This document shows positions 54,616 to 62,265 of a stretch of DNA of 64,000 nucleotides, one piece after another. This stretch comes from CAUZFZ01 sp963579025 (GTDB taxonomy: Bacteria; Planctomycetota; Planctomycetia; Planctomycetales; Planctomycetaceae), in the NCBI GenBank assembly GCA_963579025.1, contig CAUZFZ010000019.1:1-64000 (forward strand), read 5' to 3'. The notes beneath the pieces are model-generated. The model was not told where the DNA came from. It worked only from the letters and a program-made list of their open reading frames with translations, and did no database searches. Made by a program: the position numbers and the translations under genes. Within the stretch, counting starts at the first letter, position 1, and the number at the start of each line of letters is the position of its first letter.

Positions 54616-55500
54616 TTACCGCTGCTTGACTCGCTGCAGCAGCGCCGGTTTGTCGTGTAACTGGCCGACTTCTGAAGCGGACAACGATCGGTCGAAGACA
54701 GCCAGTTCGTCCATTTTCCCGATCAGGCTGACGGCGACATAGATTCCAGCCTGCTGCATGTCCCACCGCATGGCGATGTCGCGATTGGTCAACTCGCCAA
54801 CCAATTCACCGTCAATGTAAAGCGACGCGTGACTGTTGGGTTTCCCGCTGTCGAAGTGGCTCCAGGTAAAGGCGATGTGATGCCACTCGTTTTCCTGAAA
54901 GCCAATCTTCGGGATGCGCACCAGCGGAGCTTGCGGGTCCGACTCCTTGATCGCTTTCTCGCCATCAGCGAGGGCGCGAAACGCACCAAGCCGCATCGAT
55001 CGTGGTTTCGAATCCGGAAAGTCGATCCAAAGTCCGCCGTTGTGAGCACCGCGATGAGTGATCTGAATCGGATCGCAGAAACGCGTACGCAACATGGTGT
55101 CCGGATTGGTCTGCAGCCAGAACGACACGGCCCCGTCCCAGCCGTCTTTGGAATACGCGAGGTTGGACGCGGCCGGATAGAAGATTCGTCCGCGGTTGGG
55201 CAGCACCTCAATGGCTTCCAGTGCCCCCGATACCCGACCATCCGCTGAGACTCGGAATGCATGGGCCGGATAGCCATCTTTGAAGATGGTCTCGCCCTTC
55301 TTCTGCGGATCGTCAGACCGTGTCCGCAACCGTGCGGCGCCGCGGCTGAAGTCGGCCTGCAACGAACTGTCGAAGGATGCGTATAGCGTCACGGCTTTTC
55401 GCAGGCCGTCTTCATCCGCACGGCAGGTCACTGCCAGTTGCACAACAGCAGAGACCAGAACGAGACAGATCGTCAACGACCTCAAGACGAGCGCGAGCAT
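54616..55500 (-). CDS. Secreted LamG-domain (concanavalin-like) protein
   Basis: A 294-residue exported protein (signal LALVLRSLTICLVLVSAVVQLAV). The rest is a laminin-G-like beta-sandwich: AVTLYASFDSSLQADFSRGA, DGAVSFWLQTNPDTM, EWHHIAFTWSHFD (the family xWHHVAxT motif), ASLYIDGELVGELTNRD and the final GKMDELAVFDRSLSASEVGQL. Such domains bind carbohydrates or proteins. No enzymatic residues visible. GGAGAA supports the start. Confidence 0.9.
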   Translation of the reverse strand: MLALVLRSLTICLVLVSAVVQLAVTCRADEDGLRKAVTLYASFDSSLQADFSRGAARLRTRSDDPQKKGETIFKDGYPAHAFRVSADGRVSGALEAIEVLPNRGRIFYPAASNLAYSKDGWDGAVSFWLQTNPDTMLRTRFCDPIQITHRGAHNGGLWIDFPDSKPRSMRLGAFRALADGEKAIKESDPQAPLVRIPKIGFQENEWHHIAFTWSHFDSGKPNSHASLYIDGELVGELTNRDIAMRWDMQQAGIYVAVSLIGKMDELAVFDRSLSASEVGQLHDKPALLQRVKQR

Positions 55501-55593
55501 GATGTTCTCCCTGACATGTGATCGACAGGACTGCCACAGCGTGACCGGTCCGACGTGCTCGAATCACCGGCTGAATGCGAGACGCGTTCCGGA

Positions 55594-57027
55594 TCAATCC
55601 TCGAGTTCTTTCCCGGACGTGTCCGGCGCCAGCAGGATGACGACGATGCCCACGGCGTAGATGAACCCGGTGATCTGACCGACGTCGGCATATTGGCCCT
55701 CGAATGTCTTGCGCAACGCCGCCGCCGAAACCAGCACGCCGATGCCCGTCAGAATGCGGCCCCAGTTGAAACTCACGCCGGCTCCGGTCGCTCGGACCCG
55801 CGTGGGAAACAGTTCGGGCAAACACAGCGGCAGCCAGCCAAAGAAGAATCCACTGAAGAACCCCAGCGAGGCCATCCAGAAAATGAACTCACTCGGTTCC
55901 CAGGCGACAAAGCCGAGGTTCAGCGAGAAGAACGCTTCCTTGCTGGCAGGGTCGTCAATTCGGAACAGGAACTGTGTGCAGGCCAGAGCACACGCGCAAA
56001 GAACGCCGTAGCTCAGTTTCCGTCCGACCATCGCGGCGATGGCTCCGCCCAACAGACTGGTGATGGAACCGGTCAACGATCGAGCGATAGCGCCTCGTGA
56101 CTTCAGACCGGGGTCAGACTTCGGCTTTTCAGCGTCCGTCCCCGGTGGTCCCGGAGAACCTGCATTCGCATCCGCGGCAGCCGTCTGACGATCTCCCACT
56201 TCGCTGGCCCATGCCTGAGCCCAGTTGCTCACCCCCCAGCCACCGAACAACGGAATCGTGCCGAGCAGAATCCCAACGATCGTTGTCTTCAGGATCGGCG
56301 GTTTGAAGATCTCGCCGAAGCCAACCTTTGGGGCCGCATCGGCAGCGTCAGTGCCGTCCCGCAAAGCGAGCCATTTCGGCGACTCGGGTACACAGAACAA
56401 CGCCAGAAGACCAAGCAGGACAGGCGATGCGCCGACCAGCAACGTCCACCTCCAGTCGTCACCGGTCACAAAGCGATACGTCGTCAGAATCGCGAAGCAC
56501 AGGATGCCGACATTGGCTGCCGTACCCATGACTCCCGCCAGAATGGGACGCGAGACATTGGGCCATGCCTCACCGATCAGGGCGATGCCGTTGGGCCACA
56601 TGCCGCCAATGCCCATGCACGTGAGGAACCGCAACACCAGCAGCATTTCGGCGCTGGTCGAGAAGTACGTCAGGCCGGAAAACACTGAATAACACAGGAT
56701 GCTCGCAGCCATGGCCCGAGCCCGACCGACGCGGTCGCCAACAAGTCCGAAGATGTAACCGCCGGTCGCGGCACCAAAGAGAAAGGCGCACACCAGCCAG
56801 CCAAACCACTGACCGATGACACCTTCCTGGGTACCCGTCGGCAGCAGGTCGGCGACGGCCACACGCATGACGATCGAGACAATCGACATATGCACGCCGG
56901 CAAACGCCCAACCAAGAAACGCGACCACGACAATCAGGTAGCGGCCTGCCGTTGAAATGGATGGCGGTGACGTCACGTCCGGTGAATTCGCATCAGAAGT
57001 CATGGGCTCTATGATCGCCTTTCGCAT
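55594..57027 (-). CDS. MFS transporter
   Basis: A 477-residue major facilitator with 12 predicted helices. Visible: MFS motif A as GLVGDRVGRARAMAAS after the second helix, and FLTCMGIGGMWPNGIALIGEAWP after it. An unusually long loop rich in Ala/Gly/Pro (ASEVGDRQTAAADANAGSPG, about residues 275-310) separates the halves. Closest in style to aromatic-acid/sugar-acid or MHS transporters. GAGGTGAT supports the start. It is divergent from the HpcH/HpaI aldolase and may supply its substrate (inference). Confidence 0.88.
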   Translation of the reverse strand: MRKAIIEPMTSDANSPDVTSPPSISTAGRYLIVVVAFLGWAFAGVHMSIVSIVMRVAVADLLPTGTQEGVIGQWFGWLVCAFLFGAATGGYIFGLVGDRVGRARAMAASILCYSVFSGLTYFSTSAEMLLVLRFLTCMGIGGMWPNGIALIGEAWPNVSRPILAGVMGTAANVGILCFAILTTYRFVTGDDWRWTLLVGASPVLLGLLALFCVPESPKWLALRDGTDAADAAPKVGFGEIFKPPILKTTIVGILLGTIPLFGGWGVSNWAQAWASEVGDRQTAAADANAGSPGPPGTDAEKPKSDPGLKSRGAIARSLTGSITSLLGGAIAAMVGRKLSYGVLCACALACTQFLFRIDDPASKEAFFSLNLGFVAWEPSEFIFWMASLGFFSGFFFGWLPLCLPELFPTRVRATGAGVSFNWGRILTGIGVLVSAAALRKTFEGQYADVGQITGFIYAVGIVVILLAPDTSGKELED

Positions 57028-57049
57028 AGATCACCTCATCAGACCTGTC

Positions 57050-57085
57050 CCTTCTCCCCTCGGGGGGAGAAGGTGGCCGAAGGCC
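57050..57085. repeat. Palindromic element CCTTCTCCCC / GGGGAGAAGG plus a second hairpin
   Basis: A perfect 10-base stem (57050-57059 with 57064-57073), loop TCGG, followed at 57075-57085 by GGCC-GAA-GGCC. It lies between the divergent MFS and aldolase genes, so it is not in terminator position. Confidence 0.75.
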
Positions 57086-57220
57086 GGATGAGGGGGCCGG
57101 CATAGGAAAACGCAGTCGTCTGCTCGCCACCAACCAATTCCAATCCGCACCATACGAACTCAACCACACCGACGCGATTCACCCGCTGATGCACGAACCC
57201 AACATCCAAAGGACACACTC

Positions 57221-58042
57221 ATGACCGGTCGCGAAATTCGAGCCTCACTGCGTGAAGGTCGACTCGTTTACTCCACGGCGGTTGTCGCCGTCTCACCGCT
57301 GTGGGCCAACGCGCTCAGCGGTGCGGGCGCCGATTTCGTGTTCATCGATTCGGAGCACACGCCGGCCGACCGCCAGACATTGGCGTGGACCTGTCGAGCG
57401 TATGCGGCGGTTGATGTGCCCCCAGTGGTACGTATCCCGAGTCCCGATCCCTACGAAGCGGCCAAAGTACTCGACGGCGGAGCGGCGGGGATTATTGCTC
57501 CGTACATTGAGTCGGCCGATCAGGTGCGCGAGTTGACCGGAGTGGCCCGCTACCGGCCGCTCAAAGGTGATCGCCTGGCTCGCGCCGTCGCGGACGCGGA
57601 TTCGCTGGAGCCGGAACTGCGGACATATCTGGCGGACCGGAATGCCGACACGATCCTGATTGCAAACATCGAAAGTGTGCCGGCGATCGAGAATCTGGAC
57701 GACATCCTGTCAGTCGGCGGACTGGACTCAGTTCTCATCGGCCCGCACGACCTGTCCTGCAGCCTGGGGATCCCCGAGCAGTACACGCATCCAATGTTCG
57801 ACGAAGCTGTCCGAACAATCTTCAGCAAGGCGCGTGAACACGGCGTGGGAGCAGGCATCCACTTCTGGACCGGCATGGATCAGGAGATCGAATGGTCCAA
57901 GGCGGGCGGCAACCTGATCATGCACAGCTCAGACTTCGCCCTGTTCGGACAGGGTCTCAAACGCGAACTGAACGAGTTGCGGGAAGCACTGGGAGATACA
58001 GATAGTGCCGACCGATGGGGTGACACGACGCCAATCGTGTAG
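57221..58042 (+). CDS. HpcH/HpaI aldolase/citrate lyase family protein
   Basis: A 273-residue class II pyruvate aldolase of the HpcH/HpaI family (2-oxo-hept-ene-dioate or 2-keto-3-deoxy sugar acid aldolases). Motifs are DFVFIDSEHTPADRQ (His of catalysis), VRIPSPDPYEAAKVLDGGAAGIIAPYIESADQ, ANIESVPAIENLDDI with the metal Glu, and LIGPHDLSCSLGIP with the metal Asp. AAAGGA supports the start. The downstream SDR and the divergent MFS suggest a small sugar-acid catabolic group. Confidence 0.92.
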   Translation: MTGREIRASLREGRLVYSTAVVAVSPLWANALSGAGADFVFIDSEHTPADRQTLAWTCRAYAAVDVPPVVRIPSPDPYEAAKVLDGGAAGIIAPYIESADQVRELTGVARYRPLKGDRLARAVADADSLEPELRTYLADRNADTILIANIESVPAIENLDDILSVGGLDSVLIGPHDLSCSLGIPEQYTHPMFDEAVRTIFSKAREHGVGAGIHFWTGMDQEIEWSKAGGNLIMHSSDFALFGQGLKRELNELREALGDTDSADRWGDTTPIV

Positions 58043-58114
58043 TTGATGCAAGCATTCGGAAACATCCTGTGATTCATGCGCATCCCTGAGTCGCGCTTCT
58101 GCAAAGGTATCACC

Positions 58115-58894
58115 ATGACGGGACTGAATGGACGAGTTGCATTGGTGACCGGTGCCGGGCGCGGCATTGGCCGGGCCATTGCCCAGGCGCTGGCTGCCGA
58201 GGGAGCAAACGTCGTGGCGGCCGCGCGGACCGACGGGGAACTGCAGTCACTGGTCGAGGAAATCACACAGACAGGCGGCAAAGCAACCGCGCTGCGGGTT
58301 GATCTTTCGGATCGGAATCAGACGCGACAGTTGCTTGAACAAGCTGCCGCACAAGCCGGCCCGGTCGATATCCTTGTGAACAATGCGGGCGTCGGAAGCA
58401 GCGGAGACCCAAGGCCGTTCGTCGAGTTTCGCGACGAATACTGGGACCTGTCGATCGAAGTGAATCTGACCGTTCCGTATCTGCTGACGAAACAGGCTTT
58501 GCCGCACATGCTGGAGCAGGGTTGGGGCCGCGTCATCACAGTCGCATCGATCAACGGCCGTCGTCCCGCGTTGCATGCCAGTGCCTACACTGCCAGTAAA
58601 CACGGAGTCATCGGCCTGATGCGGACCATCGCACTGGAGGTGGCGTCCCAGGGAGTGACAGTCAACTGCATCAACCCCGGCCCAGTGAAGACACGCATGA
58701 ATGACCTGCGCATTGAGTACGACGCCGAGCGACTGGGCCGCGATCTGTCCGAGCACGAGCAGGGACTGACACCCATCGGCGGACGACTGGTGCCAGAAGA
58801 CATCGCTCCCATGGCAGTTTACCTCGCCAGCGACGCCGCCCGCATGATCACCGGTCAGGCCTACAACATCTGCGGCGGAGTCAACATGGCCTGA
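58115..58894 (+). CDS. Short-chain dehydrogenase/reductase (SDR) family oxidoreductase
   Basis: A 259-residue classical SDR. Cofactor motif TGAGRGIGRAIA, NNAG in LVNNAGVGSSG, the catalytic Ser in VASINGR, and YTASKHG (YxxxK). C-terminal NPGPVKTRMN follows. AAGG-containing sequence before ATG 58115 supports this start over 58076. It follows the aldolase by 72 bases on the same strand; the two may act on the same pathway. Confidence 0.93.
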   Translation: MTGLNGRVALVTGAGRGIGRAIAQALAAEGANVVAAARTDGELQSLVEEITQTGGKATALRVDLSDRNQTRQLLEQAAAQAGPVDILVNNAGVGSSGDPRPFVEFRDEYWDLSIEVNLTVPYLLTKQALPHMLEQGWGRVITVASINGRRPALHASAYTASKHGVIGLMRTIALEVASQGVTVNCINPGPVKTRMNDLRIEYDAERLGRDLSEHEQGLTPIGGRLVPEDIAPMAVYLASDAARMITGQAYNICGGVNMA

Positions 58895-58954
58895 CGTCGG
58901 ATTGTTCTGCGGCAATCTCATACGCAGTTGGCACAGGCGATTCCTGAGATCAGG

Positions 58955-58995
58955 TTGCGTGAGGCCAAATGGCTCGTATGATTGGACAAATGGCT
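58955..58995 (+). promoter_or_regulatory. Candidate promoter/operator of the RES-Xre toxin-antitoxin operon
   Basis: TTGCGT (58955-58960) and TATGAT (58977-58982) are spaced by 16 bases. The 9-base direct repeat CAAATGGCT occurs at 58966-58974 and 58987-58995, exactly 21 bases apart (two helical turns), on both sides of the -10. An autoregulatory site for the antitoxin is plausible. No experimental support. Confidence 0.4.
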
Positions 58996-59017
58996 TTACC
59001 AGTCAGGAGACGGGCTC

Positions 59018-59464
59018 ATGAGTGCCCCACAGGCAGATACCCACACCGAACGCGCGCCAATACGGGGACACACCGTCGGATTGCGATCGAATAACCTGCA
59101 GCATCTTCTGGGGAGAATTGCGGCGGGTTTGCCTTATCACGCGGTTGAGAGACTGCGTGCAAAAAGCGGGCTTAGTCTGACGGACGTTGCGCGGGTGACC
59201 GGTATTCCTCTGCGAACAATGTCGCGGCGACGGGATTCAGGGCGGTTGAAGCCTGCGGAGTCTGAGCGATTGCTGCGCCTGACGTTTCTCTTCGAGCAGG
59301 CCGTCGAATTGTTCGAAGGGAACACCGACGCGGCACGCGGCTGGCTCGAAACGCCGAATGCTGCATTACACGGTGATACTCCGTTGCAACTGGCTGAGAC
59401 TGAGATCGGGGCGCGCGAAGTTGAGAATCTGATCGGTCGGCTCGAACACGGAGTGTTCTCGTGA
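59018..59464 (+). CDS. Xre/MbcA/ParS-type antitoxin (RES-Xre system)
   Basis: A 148-residue antitoxin. N-terminal helix-turn-helix (GLSLTDVARVTGIPLRTMSRRR), then the MbcA/ParS/Xre toxin-binding domain (DUF2384) with DAARGWLETPNAALHGDTPLQLAETEIGAREVENLIGRLEHGVFS (split here for reading). It binds and blocks the RES toxin and normally represses its own promoter. ATG 59018 with AGGAGA upstream is chosen over a TTG at 58982. The stop overlaps the toxin GTG. Confidence 0.94.
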   Translation: MSAPQADTHTERAPIRGHTVGLRSNNLQHLLGRIAAGLPYHAVERLRAKSGLSLTDVARVTGIPLRTMSRRRDSGRLKPAESERLLRLTFLFEQAVELFEGNTDAARGWLETPNAALHGDTPLQLAETEIGAREVENLIGRLEHGVFS

Positions 59465-59946
59465 TCGTTTCGGCCTGGCGCATCATCAAGCGCCGGCAGC
59501 GTGACTCAGCATTCACCGGTGACGGTGCCCGCCTGTATGGAGGCCGATGGAACAGCCCGGGCACGAGCCTCGTGTACCTTGCCGGGAACGCTTCTCTGGC
59601 CGCGCTCGAGATGCTCGTGCACCTCGACAACCACCAGATTCTGGATCATTACCTGCTGGTCGAAGTCCGATTTGATGAGTCGCTGGTGACCGACGTTTCT
59701 CCCGACGACCTGCCAGACAACTGGCGGGACTCTCCACCTCCGGAAACGACGCGGGCCGTCGGAGATTCATGGGTCAGGATGGGGACCTCTGCTTTGCTGT
59801 GTGTGCCGAGCGCCATCATGGAACACGAAATCAACTACCTGCTGAATCCAGGTCACGCGGACACAGGTTCGGTTGAGATCCTCGAACCGAGACCATTTCA
59901 GTTCGATCGGCGGCTCGCCGGAGTAAGGGCAGAACGGACCAACTGA
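59461..59946 (+). CDS. RES-domain NAD+-phosphorylase toxin
   Basis: A 161-residue RES toxin that depletes NAD+ by phosphorolysis (family knowledge, as for MbcT). The Arg-Glu-Ser signature is visible: Arg in ARLYGGRWNSPG, Glu in AALEMLVHL, Ser in CVPSAIMEHEINYLLNPGH. It starts with GTG overlapping the antitoxin stop (GTGA), ensuring translational coupling. Length fits. Confidence 0.93.
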   Translation: MIVSAWRIIKRRQRDSAFTGDGARLYGGRWNSPGTSLVYLAGNASLAALEMLVHLDNHQILDHYLLVEVRFDESLVTDVSPDDLPDNWRDSPPPETTRAVGDSWVRMGTSALLCVPSAIMEHEINYLLNPGHADTGSVEILEPRPFQFDRRLAGVRAERTN

Positions 59947-59978
59947 CGAAAGACCCCGTTAATGCCGCGGCCAATGCG

Positions 59979-62027
59979 TCAGATCGCAGGCCCGGTCGGG
60001 ACTGTCGCCGAATCAAGAAAGGTGCGCTGCCAGAGTTCGAAGACGAGCAGATTCCACAGACGGTAACTGTGATCCCATTCTGATCGGGTGTGTTCTTCGA
60101 TGAGCTGTCGCACTCCCTCGGGTCGGAACCAGCCGCGATTCAGCGACGTGTCGTCGAGCAGCACGTCGTGCAGCAATGGCTTCAATTCGTTGCGGAACCA
60201 GTGATCAAGCGGCACACCGAAACCCATTTTGGGCCGCGTCTGAATATCGACGGGGAGCAGGTCGCTGAACGTCTCGATCAGAATGCGTTTGCCCTGTCTC
60301 CCACGGAGTTTCGACTTGATGGGCAGACGCGCGGCCAGTTCGGCCACGTGGTGATCAAGAAACGGACTGCGGGCTTCCAGGCTGTACGCCATGCTGGCAA
60401 TGTCGACCTTCGTGAGGATGTCGCATGGCAGATACGTCAACAGGTCCGTGCAGGTCGTCTGGGTGACGAAGTCGCGCGACGGGCATTCGCTGTAGGCATC
60501 GACCAGGAATTCGGCCGAGTCATGTCCGTCCAGCCGGTCGAGAAACTGCGCGTCCAGAAGCTGCTGGCGACGATCCTCGTCGAAGATGCTGACCCAGCGC
60601 AGGTAACGCCGCTGCGGTGGATGACCGTAAGCTTCGAGCAGCCGTTTAAGCCGACGCCGCAACGTGCGCTGCTCGGTCGACGCGGGCAGCTTCTGCCAGA
60701 TTCTGCTGGTGAGCACTTTCTTCAGTGGCCCCGGCAGACGATCGAGCAGTGCGGCGATGCGCACGGCTTTGTAGCGATCGTATCCGGCGAACAGTTCGTC
60801 GCCGCCGTCACCGGATAGTGAGACCGTGACAAACTCGCGCGTCATCTCGGACAGGTACATCGTCGGAATCGCTGAGCTGTCCGAGAACGGCTCGTCGTAA
60901 TGCCAGATGAGCTTCGGCAGGATACTGAGGGCCGATGGTTCGACCATGCGCTCGTGATGGATCGTGCCCAGGTGTTCTGATGCCTGGCGGGCGTAAGACG
61001 TCTCGTCGAACTTCGCGATCGGGAAGCCGATCGAAAACGTGTGAACCGGCTGCTCCGAGATTTCCTGCATCAGCCCGGCGATGATGGTCGAGTCGACTCC
61101 GCCCGACAGAAACGCGCCCAGCGGAACGTCACTCCGCATGCGCAGGCGAACGGCCTCTGTCAGTGTTTCTCTCAGTTGTGCACGTTGTTCGTGTTCGGAC
61201 ACCGGCTCGGCAGGAGCCTCGCCCTCCCATTGGTCCGTGAGCGCGATGCCGGCCGTGACACCTGGCTCGTATGGTGGTCGCCAGTAGCGACGTACTTCGA
61301 GTTGCCCGTCTACGAACGTCGCCACGCTGGCGGGTGGCAGCTTCGCGTATCCCCGCAGGATTGAGCCGGGATGCGGCACGTACTGGTACGTCAGATAAAG
61401 ATGCACCGACACCGGGTCGATCTCACGCGGAGCGTCGCGCAGTTGCAGCAGCGACTTCAGCTCACTGCCGAAATCCAGCCGGCCAGCGGCATGACGGTAG
61501 AACATTGGTTTCTGACCAAGCCTGTCGCGAGCCAGCAGCAGTCTTTGCCGTCGGTTGTCCCACAAAGAAAACGCGAACATCCCGCGCAGCCGCTGCACGC
61601 AATCATCACCGTACTCTTCATAGAGGTGCACGATGACTTCGGTATCGCTGGACGTCGCCAGTTGATGCCCGCGGCTCTTCAGTTCGGCCGCCAGTTCGCG
61701 GTAGTTGTAGATTTCGCCATTGAGAATGACCTGAATCGAGCCGTCTTCATTTCCGATCGGCTGACGTCCGCCGGACAGGTCGATGATCGACAATCGGCGG
61801 TGGCCCAGCATCACGCCTGTCGGGGACGGAATTCCGTTCGGCCAGTTGGGTGGCGTTTCGCCTGATGAGGAGAACTGCGGCGAGAGCAGCCCGCATCCAG
61901 GCTGCGAGTGAAAGAAACCCGAGTCATCCGGACCACGATGGCTCAACACGTCGACCATGCCGCGAAATTCGTTGAATTCCGGCAGACGATCAGGCTGATA
62001 CCAGGCGACGCCGGCAATTCCGCACAT
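59979..62027 (-). CDS. asnB: Asparagine synthetase (glutamine-hydrolysing) with intragenic repeat peptide
   Basis: A 682-residue class II asparagine synthetase. The N-terminal nucleophile hydrolase domain starts MCGIAGVAWYQPDR (Cys2 nucleophile), with SHRGPDDSG. The synthetase domain contains PLGAFLSGGVDSTIIAGLM (PP-loop) and SLSGDGGDELFAGYDRY. Between the two domains at about residues 265-275 the peptide DQWEGEAPAEPVSEHEQ is encoded by a palindromic repeat (61204-61229) that looks like an in-frame insertion in a linker. It appears otherwise intact. Confidence 0.94.
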   Translation of the reverse strand: MCGIAGVAWYQPDRLPEFNEFRGMVDVLSHRGPDDSGFFHSQPGCGLLSPQFSSSGETPPNWPNGIPSPTGVMLGHRRLSIIDLSGGRQPIGNEDGSIQVILNGEIYNYRELAAELKSRGHQLATSSDTEVIVHLYEEYGDDCVQRLRGMFAFSLWDNRRQRLLLARDRLGQKPMFYRHAAGRLDFGSELKSLLQLRDAPREIDPVSVHLYLTYQYVPHPGSILRGYAKLPPASVATFVDGQLEVRRYWRPPYEPGVTAGIALTDQWEGEAPAEPVSEHEQRAQLRETLTEAVRLRMRSDVPLGAFLSGGVDSTIIAGLMQEISEQPVHTFSIGFPIAKFDETSYARQASEHLGTIHHERMVEPSALSILPKLIWHYDEPFSDSSAIPTMYLSEMTREFVTVSLSGDGGDELFAGYDRYKAVRIAALLDRLPGPLKKVLTSRIWQKLPASTEQRTLRRRLKRLLEAYGHPPQRRYLRWVSIFDEDRRQQLLDAQFLDRLDGHDSAEFLVDAYSECPSRDFVTQTTCTDLLTYLPCDILTKVDIASMAYSLEARSPFLDHHVAELAARLPIKSKLRGRQGKRILIETFSDLLPVDIQTRPKMGFGVPLDHWFRNELKPLLHDVLLDDTSLNRGWFRPEGVRQLIEEHTRSEWDHSYRLWNLLVFELWQRTFLDSATVPTGPAI
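61204..61229. repeat. Intragenic palindromic repeat encoding GEAPAEP within asnB
   Basis: This segment reads GGCTCGGCAGGAGCC (61204-61218) followed by TCGCCCTCCCA. It encodes WEGEAPAEP on the minus strand. GGCTC and GAGCC pair around GGCAG. The peptide does not belong to the synthetase family in the linker where it sits. GEAPAEP peptides recur in planctomycete proteins (from memory). Confidence 0.6.
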
Positions 62028-62076
62028 CGGGCAATCCCCTGGCAGTCACGTTGAAACGAACTCTTCGAGTGCATGT

Positions 62077-62228
62077 GTTCGGCGCGGGTCTCCCGACCCC
62101 GCCGTTGCACCGACCGAAGGTCTCCCTCCGGGAATAACTGTTGGAGACTTCTGGAGACTTCTGGAGACTTCGACACGGATGGAGACCTTCGGTCGCGGCC
62201 GCGACGGGGTCAGAGACCCGCGCCGAAC
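62077..62228. repeat. 152-bp inverted-repeat element with a tandem repeat in the loop
   Basis: Left arm 62077-62125 starts GTTCGGCGCGGGTCTC and ends CCGAAGGTCTCC. Right arm 62181-62228 is its near-complement, ending CGCGCCGAAC. Middle mismatches are clustered. The loop has three near-copies of the 10-mer CTGGAGACTT (62141-62171), itself related to the arm end GGAGACC. It lies between the TlpA-like and asnB genes. Confidence 0.85.
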
Positions 62229-62265
62229 GAAGAATGGCGGTCCGTACTGTGTCCGACATCTCCCG

